64,000 bases of DNA from Saccharum officinarum (taxonomy: Eukaryota; Streptophyta; Magnoliopsida; Poales; Poaceae), in assembly GCA_020631735.1 (NCBI GenBank), contig CM036191.1, positions 45,856,562-45,920,561 of the forward strand, given 5' to 3'. The notes beneath the pieces are model-generated. The model worked only from the letters and a program-made list of their open reading frames with translations. It did not search any database and had not been told where the DNA came from. Within the stretch, counting starts at the first letter, position 1. Each line of letters starts with the position of its first letter. The position numbers and the translations under genes are program-made. Below, piece by piece: positions 35,201-45,902 of the stretch.

Positions 35201-36137
35201 GCCCGGTGGGGCCGCGGGGTAGGGCCTGCAGGGTGCCCGTGCAAGTGAAAGTTGCAGGTGGCGGTGCACCGCAACGGTGGTCGGTAACGAAGAAGAAGGT
35301 GTCGTCCATGGTTGGTCTCGTCGGAAAAGAAAAAAGAGAGTTAGGGAAACGATGAACGGATGATGGATTCGCGAAAAGAAAGATGTGCCGGTGAAAAGAA
35401 CGACAAGAGAAACCTCGGAGTGGAAGCAGAATTCGCCGGAGATGTCCAAGGTGGCCGGAAAAGCTCGCCGAACCTTCGTCGGAAGTTCGCCGGAACGAAA
35501 GCTGTAGATGCAGAATTTCGGCTAGAGGTGGAGGGAGCTACGAGCGGAGGCTCACGATAAGGGTTGTACTTCTGAAATCAGGGCGTCAAGGGCTACGTCG
35601 GCATATATATAGTTGTAGTGTTTGGAAACTTTTAGGATTTTCTTAATTTCGGGATTATTTTAATTTCGCGAATAAAATAATTCCAGAAAATCTAGAATTA
35701 CCTTTTAAGCGGCGAAAAATAGCCTGGAGCTCAGAAAAATCACGGGAAAAATCCTGGGGACTCTTGGAAAGATAAGGAACTCAACTAAATAGGTTTGGGC
35801 TCATGAAAAGATTGATGAAGAGATCAAGGAAAAAGATTAAGCTTACGGAAATTGAAATTTTAAATCCAGAAAATGCCAAAAAGTTTTCCGGTGAGAAGTA
35901 AACATCGTCCTATGGTATTTTAAAAATAATAGCACTCACCAACACTAAAGACAAGCATCACACAAACACCACATTATCAAATTAATATGAAAAAGTTTAA
36001 AACCAAAATTTTCTATATTTAAATTAGCAGTAACTTAACTTATCTAATAAATTTATTCAAATATTGAAAATCATTTATTTTATTTAGTGTTTACTAAGCA
36101 CAATCCAAAATTAAAAACTTTGGGGTGTGACACACCT
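32254..36137 (-). mobile_element. Solo LTR of a gypsy element (G5), TSD CACCT
   Basis: The LTR occupies 32259-36132 (3874 bp). On the minus strand it begins TGTCACACCCCAAAG and ends GGGTGTGAGA. Perfect 5-bp repeats CACCT flank it at 32254-32258 and 36133-36137. It is collinear with but diverged from the G2 and G6 LTRs, for example the GCTCGTGTCCATGAGCACGG region at 32793 against the same block near 19650. The GC-rich part at 35030-35560 gives chance ORFs on both strands. No internal region remains, so it is the product of LTR-LTR recombination. Confidence 0.85.
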
Positions 36138-37010
36138 CATCTTCCTCACCCTTCCTGTTATGCTAGTGATGCCAAGATGTGTGAATCAGCACCATCCAAT
36201 CCACCTAGTCGATCTTTGTGGTTTGCCTGTAAAATCGAATGTGGTGGAGTTCTTTGCTGAACACACAATTCCTTCTTCCTCCTTGTAGTTCTTGTGTTGA
36301 ATAGGTATATTGAGCATCCACTATGTCATGAATGGCCTGGTGTTCTTGCTTTCCAGTTATGGTCTAATGACCTGGTGGGCATCTAGGGGTTCTTCCAAAT
36401 ATGCAAATTGTAGCCCGCATTCCTGGGCCTGACCAGCCCCTCAAGCCTCGAAGGTCTCTTCACCCAAAGGTGTAGGCAGAACACGTGTTTCAAATTTAAC
36501 CAAGTGTCAGGCAACCCTGTACATGGAAGGTCTTTGTTATTGTACACCTTGTGACCCATTGAAGGTCATTGTTATTTTACATCGAGCACAATAATTTATA
36601 TCGAGGAACTGAAGATCTAATTGGTGGACCTTTATCCGAATGGCTCTAATGTTTCCTTGAATTGATTGAGTATTTTCTTTGAGAAGATCGAGTATTTTCC
36701 TCTAGTAGATCGAGTAATAGCACCATTAGTCGATAACATCATTTGGGCCATGGCTCAGCTGCAGAGAGGCGGAGTCAAAGTACCATACATCGAGTACAAC
36801 TCCGTCCGCGTGACACACATCGAGGATACCTTTTGTTTGGTATATCGACTACCCCCTAGACCAGGGTTGAGGCTTATCGATAGAGTTATCTTACAAACGG
36901 GACACAAGATCTTAATTGATTTAGGCTGCATCTCAAATAAAATATGGGTCAGATGGTACGCTTAGAGGCACTGTCGATTGAGGAATAGGCATTTTGTGAA
37001 ACATGCAGCG
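36138..37010 (+). repeat. Dispersed repeat family R, copy D
   Basis: Matches copy C from 30508 to about 31330 with many substitutions and small indels. It ends where the CATTTTGTGAAACATG region is followed by unrelated DNA. A 99-codon open frame at 36666-36965 is not open in copy C, so I do not call it a gene. Confidence 0.65.
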
Positions 37011-37088
37011 ACGCCTACTCCTTGTCGATCTATGAACATGATGAACAAGTGGCGCCTGGGTTCTCAACATCGAGTATCACTACTACAA

Positions 37089-38240
37089 CTAGTATAGTGC
37101 CCGTGCTAACGCTACGGCTATATTTGAGGGATGCGCATGAAAACAACCACACTACGATGGTATTTTGTCACATAAATAGAGTACAACAAGATAATTAAGA
37201 GAGACTCTAATTCGTTACATCATTTTCAGTACATTATAGAAATTTGTCCTGTACATATGCCAATACGCCTTTCAGAGAATGTGTATTATACCACCAAAAT
37301 GTTAACAAAAAGATACATTAGAAATATTTAGCCACCTATAAAACATAAATTCTCAATTCTAGCTACCGTTACTGATCTACCAACGTTGTCTTCTTGCGTT
37401 AGGTGATGTCCAGAACATTCGACTGACCTTTTAGACCTGCAATGGCTATATACTCGATCAGCACTACAGATTAGTGAAAACAGAATTAAGTTGAATTAAG
37501 AACGATAAGCTTTGAAGCTTAGACCAAAGGTAGGCGCCTACATTTATGGGGACCTTATTCTTTGAACACACCAATAATTATATCAACATAGGTTGCATAA
37601 GTCTCTACGTAAGAAAAGAAGTTAAGGCAGTGTGATTACTACAATGGTGGTCAAAGGAATATATTCTTGCAAAAAGAAAAAACAGGTTGTCGGCTTCATC
37701 ATGTCATAGTGAATCACATTCATGGAGTGCATGTACTCCAATGCCATTCAAGTTAGAAAAAAGGAATTTCCCTAACCAGGTCTCTCCTACAAACTATGTG
37801 CAGTTCTAACTATATGAAGTAATGAATACGCTTTGCTTCTTGCAATTGCACATACTAGGAGGTAGTTTGGTTGCTTTCAAATTTTAGTCTTACAAAATGA
37901 ATAATTCATAGAATCTCTAGTAATGGAGGTGAGACATATAATGAAATTTCTGCGATCAAGTGTAAGAGACCTATAGATAATTTCATTATATAGTATATTG
38001 CTGGTGCTAACGCTACTGCAGCAAGCATGAACTACAATTAGCTTGCCGATTACACAAGAAAATTTTATTCAGTTTTTTTTGTCATTGCAATGTAATTCTT
38101 TCTGGTTGACATCTTCCATTCTTTTTAGTCTACAAACAATGTATCGATTCTGTATGGCAACAAGAGAAAATAGGACCCCTTAACAAGGACATCAACTCGA
38201 AATTCAACAATAATCATCGAAAATCCTTCTTTATTTATCT
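37089..38240 (-). mobile_element. Helitron-like 3' end(s), minus strand
   Basis: On the minus strand the sequence near 37089-37125 ends in an imperfect GC hairpin (GCCGTAGC, TTA, GCACGGGC), then ACTATA and CTAG, followed by T. This is the usual plant Helitron 3' terminus with insertion between A and T. A second, degenerate copy of this end (GCTGGTGCTAACGCTACTGC) lies at 37993-38015. The 5' TC terminus and any Rep/helicase gene were not found. The interior has no gene. The rightward extent is set only by where gag-pol similarity starts. Confidence 0.45.
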
Positions 38241-41200
38241 TAAGACTCTGCTAATAGCTATTGTTTTAGGAGAACTCTGCATAAGGCAAACTCTTATCCC
38301 AACTAGTTTCATATTGCAATGCACAAGCTCTCAATATGTCTTCTAGTACCTGGTTTATTCTTTCAGCTTGTCCATCTGTCTGTGGATGATATGTTGTACT
38401 AAAATTCAATTTTGTTCCCAAAGATTCATGTACAGCCTTCCAAAAATGTGATGTATATTGCGAACCTCGATCAGATACAATCTTCTTCAGTACTCCATGC
38501 AAACACACTATCTTCTCCATATACAATGTAGCTAATTTCTGCCCAGTGTACTTAGTCTTAGCCGGTATGAAGTGAGCAACTTTAGTTACGCGATCCACGA
38601 TCACGCAAATAGAATCATAACCTTTCTGTGTGCGTAGCAATCCTACTATGAAATCCATACCAACTTCTTCCCACTTCCATTCAGGAATCTTCATTGGTTG
38701 TAACAATCCTGTAGGTCTCTGATGCTCAGCTTTCACTCTCTAACACATGTCACACACTGCCACATACTCTGCTACATCTCGCTTTAATCAAACCCACCAA
38801 TACTTGTCCTCGAGATCTAGATACATCTTAGTACTACCAGGATAAATAGAATAAGCTGACTCATGAGCTTCACGAAGAATTGCTTACCTTATAGCCTGAT
38901 CCTCAGGTACACACCTCTTTCCAAACCAAAGGGTTCCATTGTCATCTACTCAAAAACCTAGTGCCTTACCAATCACTATGTTCTCTGCTATTTCCTTTAG
39001 TTTCTCATCTTTCAATTGACCCTTGCGAATTTCTTGCTCTAGTGTAGGTTCTATCACCAAGTCTACTGCATTAGTAACAATTCCCAGATTTAGATGTTCA
39101 AATTCAGCACAGAACTCACTTGGCATAGACAAAACTTGCATCTCAGTGGCATAACTCCTCCTACTAAGAGCATCTGCAACAACATTGGCTTTACCAGGAT
39201 GATAGTGTATCTCCAGATCATAATCCTTGATCAACTCCAACCATCTGCGTTGCCTCAGGTTCAGATCAGACTGAGTGAAAATATACTTCAAACTTTTATG
39301 ATCGGTGTACATATCACTCTTATGCCCAATCAGATAGTGTCTCCAAATCTTCAGTGCATGAACCATAGCTGCTAACTCCAAATCATGAGTAGGATAATTC
39401 AGCTCATGCTTTCTCAACTACTTAGATGCATAAGAGACAACTCTGTCTTCTTGCATAAGAACACACCCCAAACCTTAACGAGAAGCATCACAATAAATAT
39501 AGAACTTCTTACTCAAATATGTCAATATCAAGATAGGTGTTGTAGTCAATCTCTTCTTCAATTCTTCAAAACTAGCTTGACACTTATCAGACCACACAAA
39601 CTTGGCAATCTTTTCTAATAGAGCTGTTATAGGCTTAGCAAGTTTAGAAAACCCTTCAATGAACCGTCTGTAGTATCCAGCTAAACCCAAGAAATTGTGA
39701 ATCTGACCAACATCAATAGGTGGTTTCCAATCCAATACATCCTTCACCTTGCCTAGATCCAGTGATATTCCACCATTAGAAACAACATGACCAAGAAAAG
39801 AGACTTCCTTTAACTAGAACTCACACTTACTTCGCTTAGCATACCGCTTATGCTCTCTAAGTTTCTGCAATACCAACCTCAGATGTTCAACTTGCTCTTC
39901 CTCAGTCTTGGAGAATACCAGTATATCATCAATAAATACCACCACAAACTTATCAAGATACTCCATAAACACCTTGTTCATCATGTACATAAAGTAGGTA
40001 GGTGCGTTGGTCAAACCAAATGACATGACAGTGTACGCATACAAACCATACCTCATAGTAAAAGTTGTCTTTGTAATGTTAGAAGCGCGAATCTTCAGTT
40101 GATGATAACTAGAACACAAATCAATCTTAGAGAACACACAAGCACCTCTCAACTGATCAAACAGGTCATCAATTCTAGGCAAAGGGTACTTGTTCTTAAT
40201 AGTAACTTCATTAAGTGACCGATAATCTACACACATCCTCTGACCACCATCTTTCTTATCAACAAAGATAACTGGTGCACCCCATGGTGAAGAAGTAGGA
40301 CAAATAAAACCTTTATCCTGCAACTTCTTAGTTTGTTTCTTAAGTTCTTCTAATTCATCTACCCCCATTCTATATGGTCGTTTAGCTATAGGTGCAGTTC
40401 TAGGTAATAACTCAATAAGAAATTCAATGTCTTAATTAGGTGGCATACCTGGCAAATCATCTGGAAAGACATCTGGGTATTCATCAACAATTGGATCCTC
40501 CTTGCTAGCACCATCATCAAGTTGATTCACTGAGGTTGTTCGTTCAACACTGATCTTCTCCCCATTAGGTGCATTCACAACCACTACTTTCTGCTAACAT
40601 TGAATCACTGCCTGATTTTGTTTCATCCAGTCCATTCCCAAGATCACATCAATACTCGATGTCCTCAACACTATAGGTGTTATCTTAAACTCTACCACCC
40701 TTAAAATCATACTAACTGGAAGACATCGATTATTAATTTGCATGGTTCCTCCAGGTGAGTTTACTAAGAGGGGTTCTTTCATAACAGTCATGGGTATGGC
40801 ATGCATTCTAACAAAGGTGTGGGAAATGAATGTATGTGAAGCTCCAGAATAAAAAAGAATGGTTGCAGGAGTAGAATAGACATTGAACGTACCGATCATA
40901 ACTTCTGGTGCCTCATGAGTAGTGTTTGAAGACACATGGTTCACCCTTCCAGTGCCGGATTGCCTCTAGTTGCTTTTCTGGCTCTGAGGGGTCTGCTGGT
41001 TCTGCTTCTCAGGACAATGGTAAGACATATGTGCTACTTTACCACAGATGTAGCATCTAGTAGGTGTGTGTGGGAGCACTGTTCTTCATTGGAGTAGCAT
41101 TGGGACTTCCAATGCGAGAAGCTTGCTGTCCACTCTGCTGATACTGTTGATGCTGCTGGTAGGGAAGACGTTGCTGAGACTGACTGTTCTGCCAATTATG

Positions 41201-41788
41201 AGACCATTGCTGATTTGGATGGCGATTCCATTGGCTAACTGGTCCCTGGAACTTCTGATGAAACCCATACTGAGGATTAGTACGCTGGCGGGTATTGCTT
41301 CCTGAACCTTGTCCTTTCATCTTTCTCTTCCTATCCATCTCCCTGTGCTCATTATCAAGCAAATAGCCTTATTCACCAGCTCCTGGAAATTTACATAATT
41401 ATTGCCCTTCAGCTGCAAATGGAGGTCATAATAAATTCCCTTAAGAAAGAGACGCTGCTTGTCAGCATCTTCTCACTTCATTGGGAGCATAGCGAGCCAA
41501 CTGAGATAACTTATCATGGTATTCACTAACAGTCATCTGACCCATCCTGAGGTTCCTGAACTCCTTCTGTTTTAGCTCTATCACTCCATCTAGAATATGG
41601 TGTGCCTTGAAATCTCTAACAAAATCAATCCAAGTGACAGGAGGAGCATTGTTAGGACATGCAGATTGGTATGACTCCCACCAGGTCTGAGCTGCCCCTT
41701 GTAGCTAGCCAGATGCATATAGCACCTTTTCCAAATCATTACACTGAGCGATGTTCAACTGATTCTCCATTGCTCGCACCCAATCTGC
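38241..41788 (-). pseudogene. LTR-less gypsy gag-pol fragment (G3)
   Basis: Minus-strand fragment of the G2/G6 family running from mid-gag (41788, DWVRAMENQLNIAQ) to integrase (38241, YAEFS...). Visible parts are the gag core, protease (LFYSGASHTF, with the catalytic Asp codon changed to Tyr, 40594-40944) and reverse transcriptase (40368-39814) with [11 protein letters not shown]. RNase H (YCDASR, DALSRRS) and integrase (GMDFIVG, SDRGSQYTS) follow. Many stops and frameshifts break it. No LTR, PBS or PPT adjoins either end: Helitron-like DNA is on the left and family E starts abruptly on the right. It may be a deletion relic or a captured fragment. Confidence 0.85.
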
Positions 41789-43659
41789 AGAAAGAGAGAC
41801 GGAAATGATTTCTCAATGGACAAAAATGATTATTTCAGCTCCAAAAGACCAAAGAAACCTTATGTGTTGAGGCCATATGGACTCGTTCCCATCCATAGGC
41901 CCTGCTGCTCCCTCGCTGTCGTTAGGAGGCTGCTGCGACTGTGCTCGCTAGTGATGGTAGTGCCAATGCTGCAGCTTGCCTGCCAAAGCTCCACCTCTGA
42001 CATGCGTGCACAGCTGCCACTGAAAGTCCCCCTCGGCAATTGCTCCGCTGTGAATGCAGCCATACTAGCGCTTCCGCGTGCCATTCTGCTCACCTGTGCT
42101 CGCTCCCAATTTGTGGTCTCATATGACTACCATTAAAAAAAAGATTTTTGAAGACTAGCAGTTTTATTTACGGATGTGGGCTAAATTTGATGGCATCACC
42201 AGAAATGGACTCTCAACATCAGAGATGGTCTATTCATTTTTGGAGACACTTTGAAAAATGACTGCCTCCAAAAATTGATTAATGGAGGCCCGCCTTTGAA
42301 AACGTGTCCATTTTTAGAGGCAGACCTTTTAGGAAGCCCGTTTTAGAAAATCGCTTATATATAGCACTTAGGGTTTTGGGGCTCTCACACCACCTCTCTC
42401 CATTCTCCCACAGTGCAGCCCGTCTCTCATCTCTCAGCAGTTCCCTCTCCCCTCCCCGCAGCCCTTCTCGGATTAGAGCAGCGTCACCTCCACATCTCCG
42501 AGCACCCTCAGTCCTGTCGCCCTCCATCCACTCCAACCCCCGCTGCTTCCCAACCCAACCAAGACAGTGACATATGTCTCGGGGCTCTTATCCGTCCACG
42601 TGGTGCATGTTCTGGGTGGTCCTCCAACTGGGGCATCTGGCCTAGGAACCCTTGAATGGCACCCACGGCCGGATCCATATCGGGGTGGGTGTCACACATC
42701 CAGTGTCTCCTCCAACGGCGGCACGCGTATGAGGTGCACTCCTCTAGCGGTGGTGCACAGCCTAGGAGCCCTCTAGTAGTGCCCACGGCCATATCAGCCT
42801 CCGAGGGTCGCGTGGCCTGAGCACTCCTCCCGTAGTGCCCACGGCCGGACTCCACAAATAAGGGTCCGACGCATGGCCTGAGGACTCCTACAGTGGCACA
42901 CATGGCTAGATCCAACGAGGAAGGTGCATCAATTGGTGTGAGTGCTCCTCTGTCAATGACAACCGCAATAGGAGAGTGCGCGGGCTGGGGAAAGCTGGCG
43001 TTGGTGGATCTAGGCAACAGTGGGCAGTAGCATGTTGGAGGGCACAAGAGGCGAGTACAATGGTGGTGTCGGCTCCACAGTGGGCTCAGTTTGGCTCGGC
43101 GGCAGGCTCTATATGGGCTTCGTGTTTGGTTCGGATGCTAATTTTTGAAATGGCTTTTGAGAGATAGGCACAAAGCGCCACCTCTATTGGTTATGAATAA
43201 TAGTGACTCTAGGGTGGAGGCAGGTTGCCTGCCTCTGTAAATGTTTTCTGATAGTCTTCGATAGTCTTCTGTGTGTTAGTATGAGCCACTCATCGCCATT
43301 GTGCCTCGACGCCCACACTTGCCCCTGAGCGCACGATGCCACTTCCATGCACCTACACTAATATGGAAACAGGCTTTCGAGGTGGTTAGAAAGGGCTTAT
43401 AGATGTGGATGCTTCATCTGCCTTTACCCATGTGTCTCTAGAAGTCAATTACATATAGAGGCAGCTTTCAAGCTGTCCCAAGAATTAGATTTTTAGAAGT
43501 GGCCCGGAACATGAGCCGCCTCTAGAGGTGACAATGGTTCCCAGCTACATTTATAGTATTTTCCCGCAAAAATTAAAAGTTCAAATTTCAAATTATGAAC
43601 ACATATGATGTGTGTGTATGTATATGTATGCTCCTTTTTTCCTAGAGAATTTCACATGT
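41789..43659 (+). repeat. CACTA-like family E, copy 2
   Basis: Collinear with 27045-27841 plus 29729-30100. It holds GGAGGC / GCCTCC and AGAGGCAG words near 42240-42340 and 43440-43540, a GC-rich block at 42400-43140 that makes chance ORFs on both strands, and the CTACACTAATATGG segment at 43364. It is uninterrupted where copy 1 has the solo LTR. The left end is truncated at the junction with G3. Confidence 0.6.
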
Positions 43660-45720
43660 TACTACAAGTGGAATACCCCTTTAGCAACGCATACATGTGT
43701 TGCTACAAGCCCACATAACCGTTGGTAGGACCTATACCAACGCATGTTGTATGCGTTGCTATAAATGACGTTGCAAGGGTCAATTGGAATGCTTACACAT
43801 GCGTTGGTAAGAGGTGTGAATAAGCGTTGCAAAGTAGCAACACATACACCTACAGCTCAGCAACACATATATGCATTGCAACTTGCATGTCCAAATCTGC
43901 TTTTCTTTTTTAAAATTTTATGTGGATGTGAAATATAATTTTTTTATGTGAAGATGGCTTGGGTAATTTCATAATAATCGTATCATCACATCTCTCAACC
44001 ATAGACACAAGCATCCAGTGTATAAAGAAATCAAGATACTTTCATTTTTATTAAATAAAGTATTCAGTATGTACAATACAAGGAAGAAAATGACAGAATA
44101 TTTACAATGGATTCCATAATACAATGTTTTAGCCTAAAAATAAGAAACTTTCCACGACAGCTGAAATAGTAAACTACTTCTCCTGAAATCATGTAGCTTC
44201 ATTCTTCAGTCATCTCAACACATCCAGATTCTAGAGTACCATGTGTTTGTCCTGCATGAAAATCTTTAATGTATAAGTACACATTTGTTATTCAATGAAA
44301 GTAACATGAAAATGTTTACTAACGAGATGACAATTTAATACATTTCAGACTTTCAGAGAAATATATATAGTACGGATATAACTCATATCCAAACGAAATA
44401 TGAATTCTTCCACATGTCGAGTTCTTCCCTTCTACATGTCCATCTACAGGTTGGTAGCAATCCTGGCATAATGGAAAATGAACATAAGCTTCATATTTTG
44501 GGGGATTGCACTATCAGAGCAATGATTTTTAACACTTGAAAGTACTACTGTTAATATCTTACCATTAGCAAATGGCATACATCTGTCATTTGGCATAATT
44601 GAGTTCCCGCCTACCTGTTAATCTGTAAACTGAAGAAGTAATCTCCAAATAACACTCCATCTGAGAGAACTAATAAGACTATACCTACATTTTTGGTTTC
44701 GCCAATTCCCATCACAGAAATTGATAATAATAAATTACTCAACTAATTAGAGGTTCCAAACTCTTGGATATGTAAGTGAAAAAAATTATCAATGAAATCA
44801 ACACCATACCTAGAGTTCAGATAATAATTGATAAAATCAGATGACGAGAAATTACTCACTTAACTGCAGGATCCAATTTGTCTTCTGTTGCTTCTATGTC
44901 GGTACTCAGCAATACAAATGAACACATGCAATCCTGCAAAAATGTAAGAACAATAAAATAAGTTGTTCTAATCCCTTACCAAAATAAACATAATAATTCT
45001 ATTATGCACAGGGATTCACTCCTGATGGACCTAAGAAAGCATAGCCACACACGGGTTTGGCAGCGCACGAACAGATCCTTAAAAGAAACAAAATAATTAA
45101 TAATAATTCCTAATTTTTACCTTGTAATATGCTGCTATGAGATCTCGTCGCTCCTGCTAGTCCTTCCCCTTCTGATGATCTGCTGAACATGTAACTAAAT
45201 CAATTTGGACAAGAGGGAGGAACGACCAGCAGGACGGAGGGCTGTGTTGGGCAGAAGGGGAGACGTTGGCTACTTGGCTAGATGGAGGATAGATACGGAG
45301 AAGATCATACCCGAAGTCAGCAGTCCAGCACGAATCCATGTCCATCGATATCCTCGCATCCGTCGGGGTATGATAACCTGCAGCCAAGGACTCCATCTTG
45401 ACATGGGAGCACATCCAAGAAGGGGAAGCATAAGGTTGAATCAAGAACCCTCACGTGCGGCGTGCGGCAGGATATAAACGGCCGGACTAGTACTGGATCT
45501 CTACAAGATTGAGAGGAACGCCTAGATCCTAAATTAACTCAACCGAGGAATACGAGGAGGCAGCCCCGCCCCACGCCCTGGTTTTTGGATGGCCGATTAC
45601 GTGATTTGCTCGTGGCCGGGGGTTATTTGATTTGCTCGGGGCCGGGGGTGGGGTCGTGGGGAGTACAACAACGCATCAAGTTTCTGTTGCAAAGCATCCA
45701 TGGCCAAAGGCTGGTTAGTG
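43660..45720 (+). mobile_element. CACTA-like non-autonomous element with AACGCATA repeats
   Basis: Family E similarity breaks at 43660 and resumes near 45741, so this is a ~2-kb insertion. The left end reads (T)ACTACAAGTGG and the right end CTGGTTAGTG, degraded forms of CACTA...TAGTG. Subterminal copies of AACGCATA / TATGCGTTG occur near 43687, 43738, 43757, 43797, 43850 and 45672. A 3-bp TSD is not evident (TGT and GCG). The interior (43900-45500) is AT-rich and has no transposase. A minus-strand frame at 45157-45444 is unrecognised. Confidence 0.5.
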
Positions 45721-45740
45721 GCGTATGTGTCATAGGTTTT

Positions 45741-45902
45741 TACCTCACAATGTAGATCAATGTTTTGCGATCAAGGAATAGGAGGGGTAGCACAAGGGAC
45801 ACATTGCATACTAGTTTAGGTATAGGATACCCTATGTCTAGTGGAGAATTGATCTCTTATATCATATGCTTATATGGACGCTAATGAGAATTTTGACTAC
45901 TC
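45741..45902 (+). repeat. Family E continuation
   Basis: Matches 30120-30290 (for example TACCCTATGTCTA, then GAGAATTGATCTCTTAT) and so continues copy 2 beyond the CACTA-like insertion. It is ended by an LTR-like sequence starting at 45903. Confidence 0.6.

Noticed and set aside
34845..35560. ORFs on both strands in the GC-rich part of the G5 LTR
   Set aside because: Both strands open in the same GC-rich block, no conservation with the G2 or G6 LTR proteins, no domain.
36666..36965. 99-codon plus-strand frame in family R copy D
   Set aside because: The homologous part of copy C has stops and indels; no recognisable domain.
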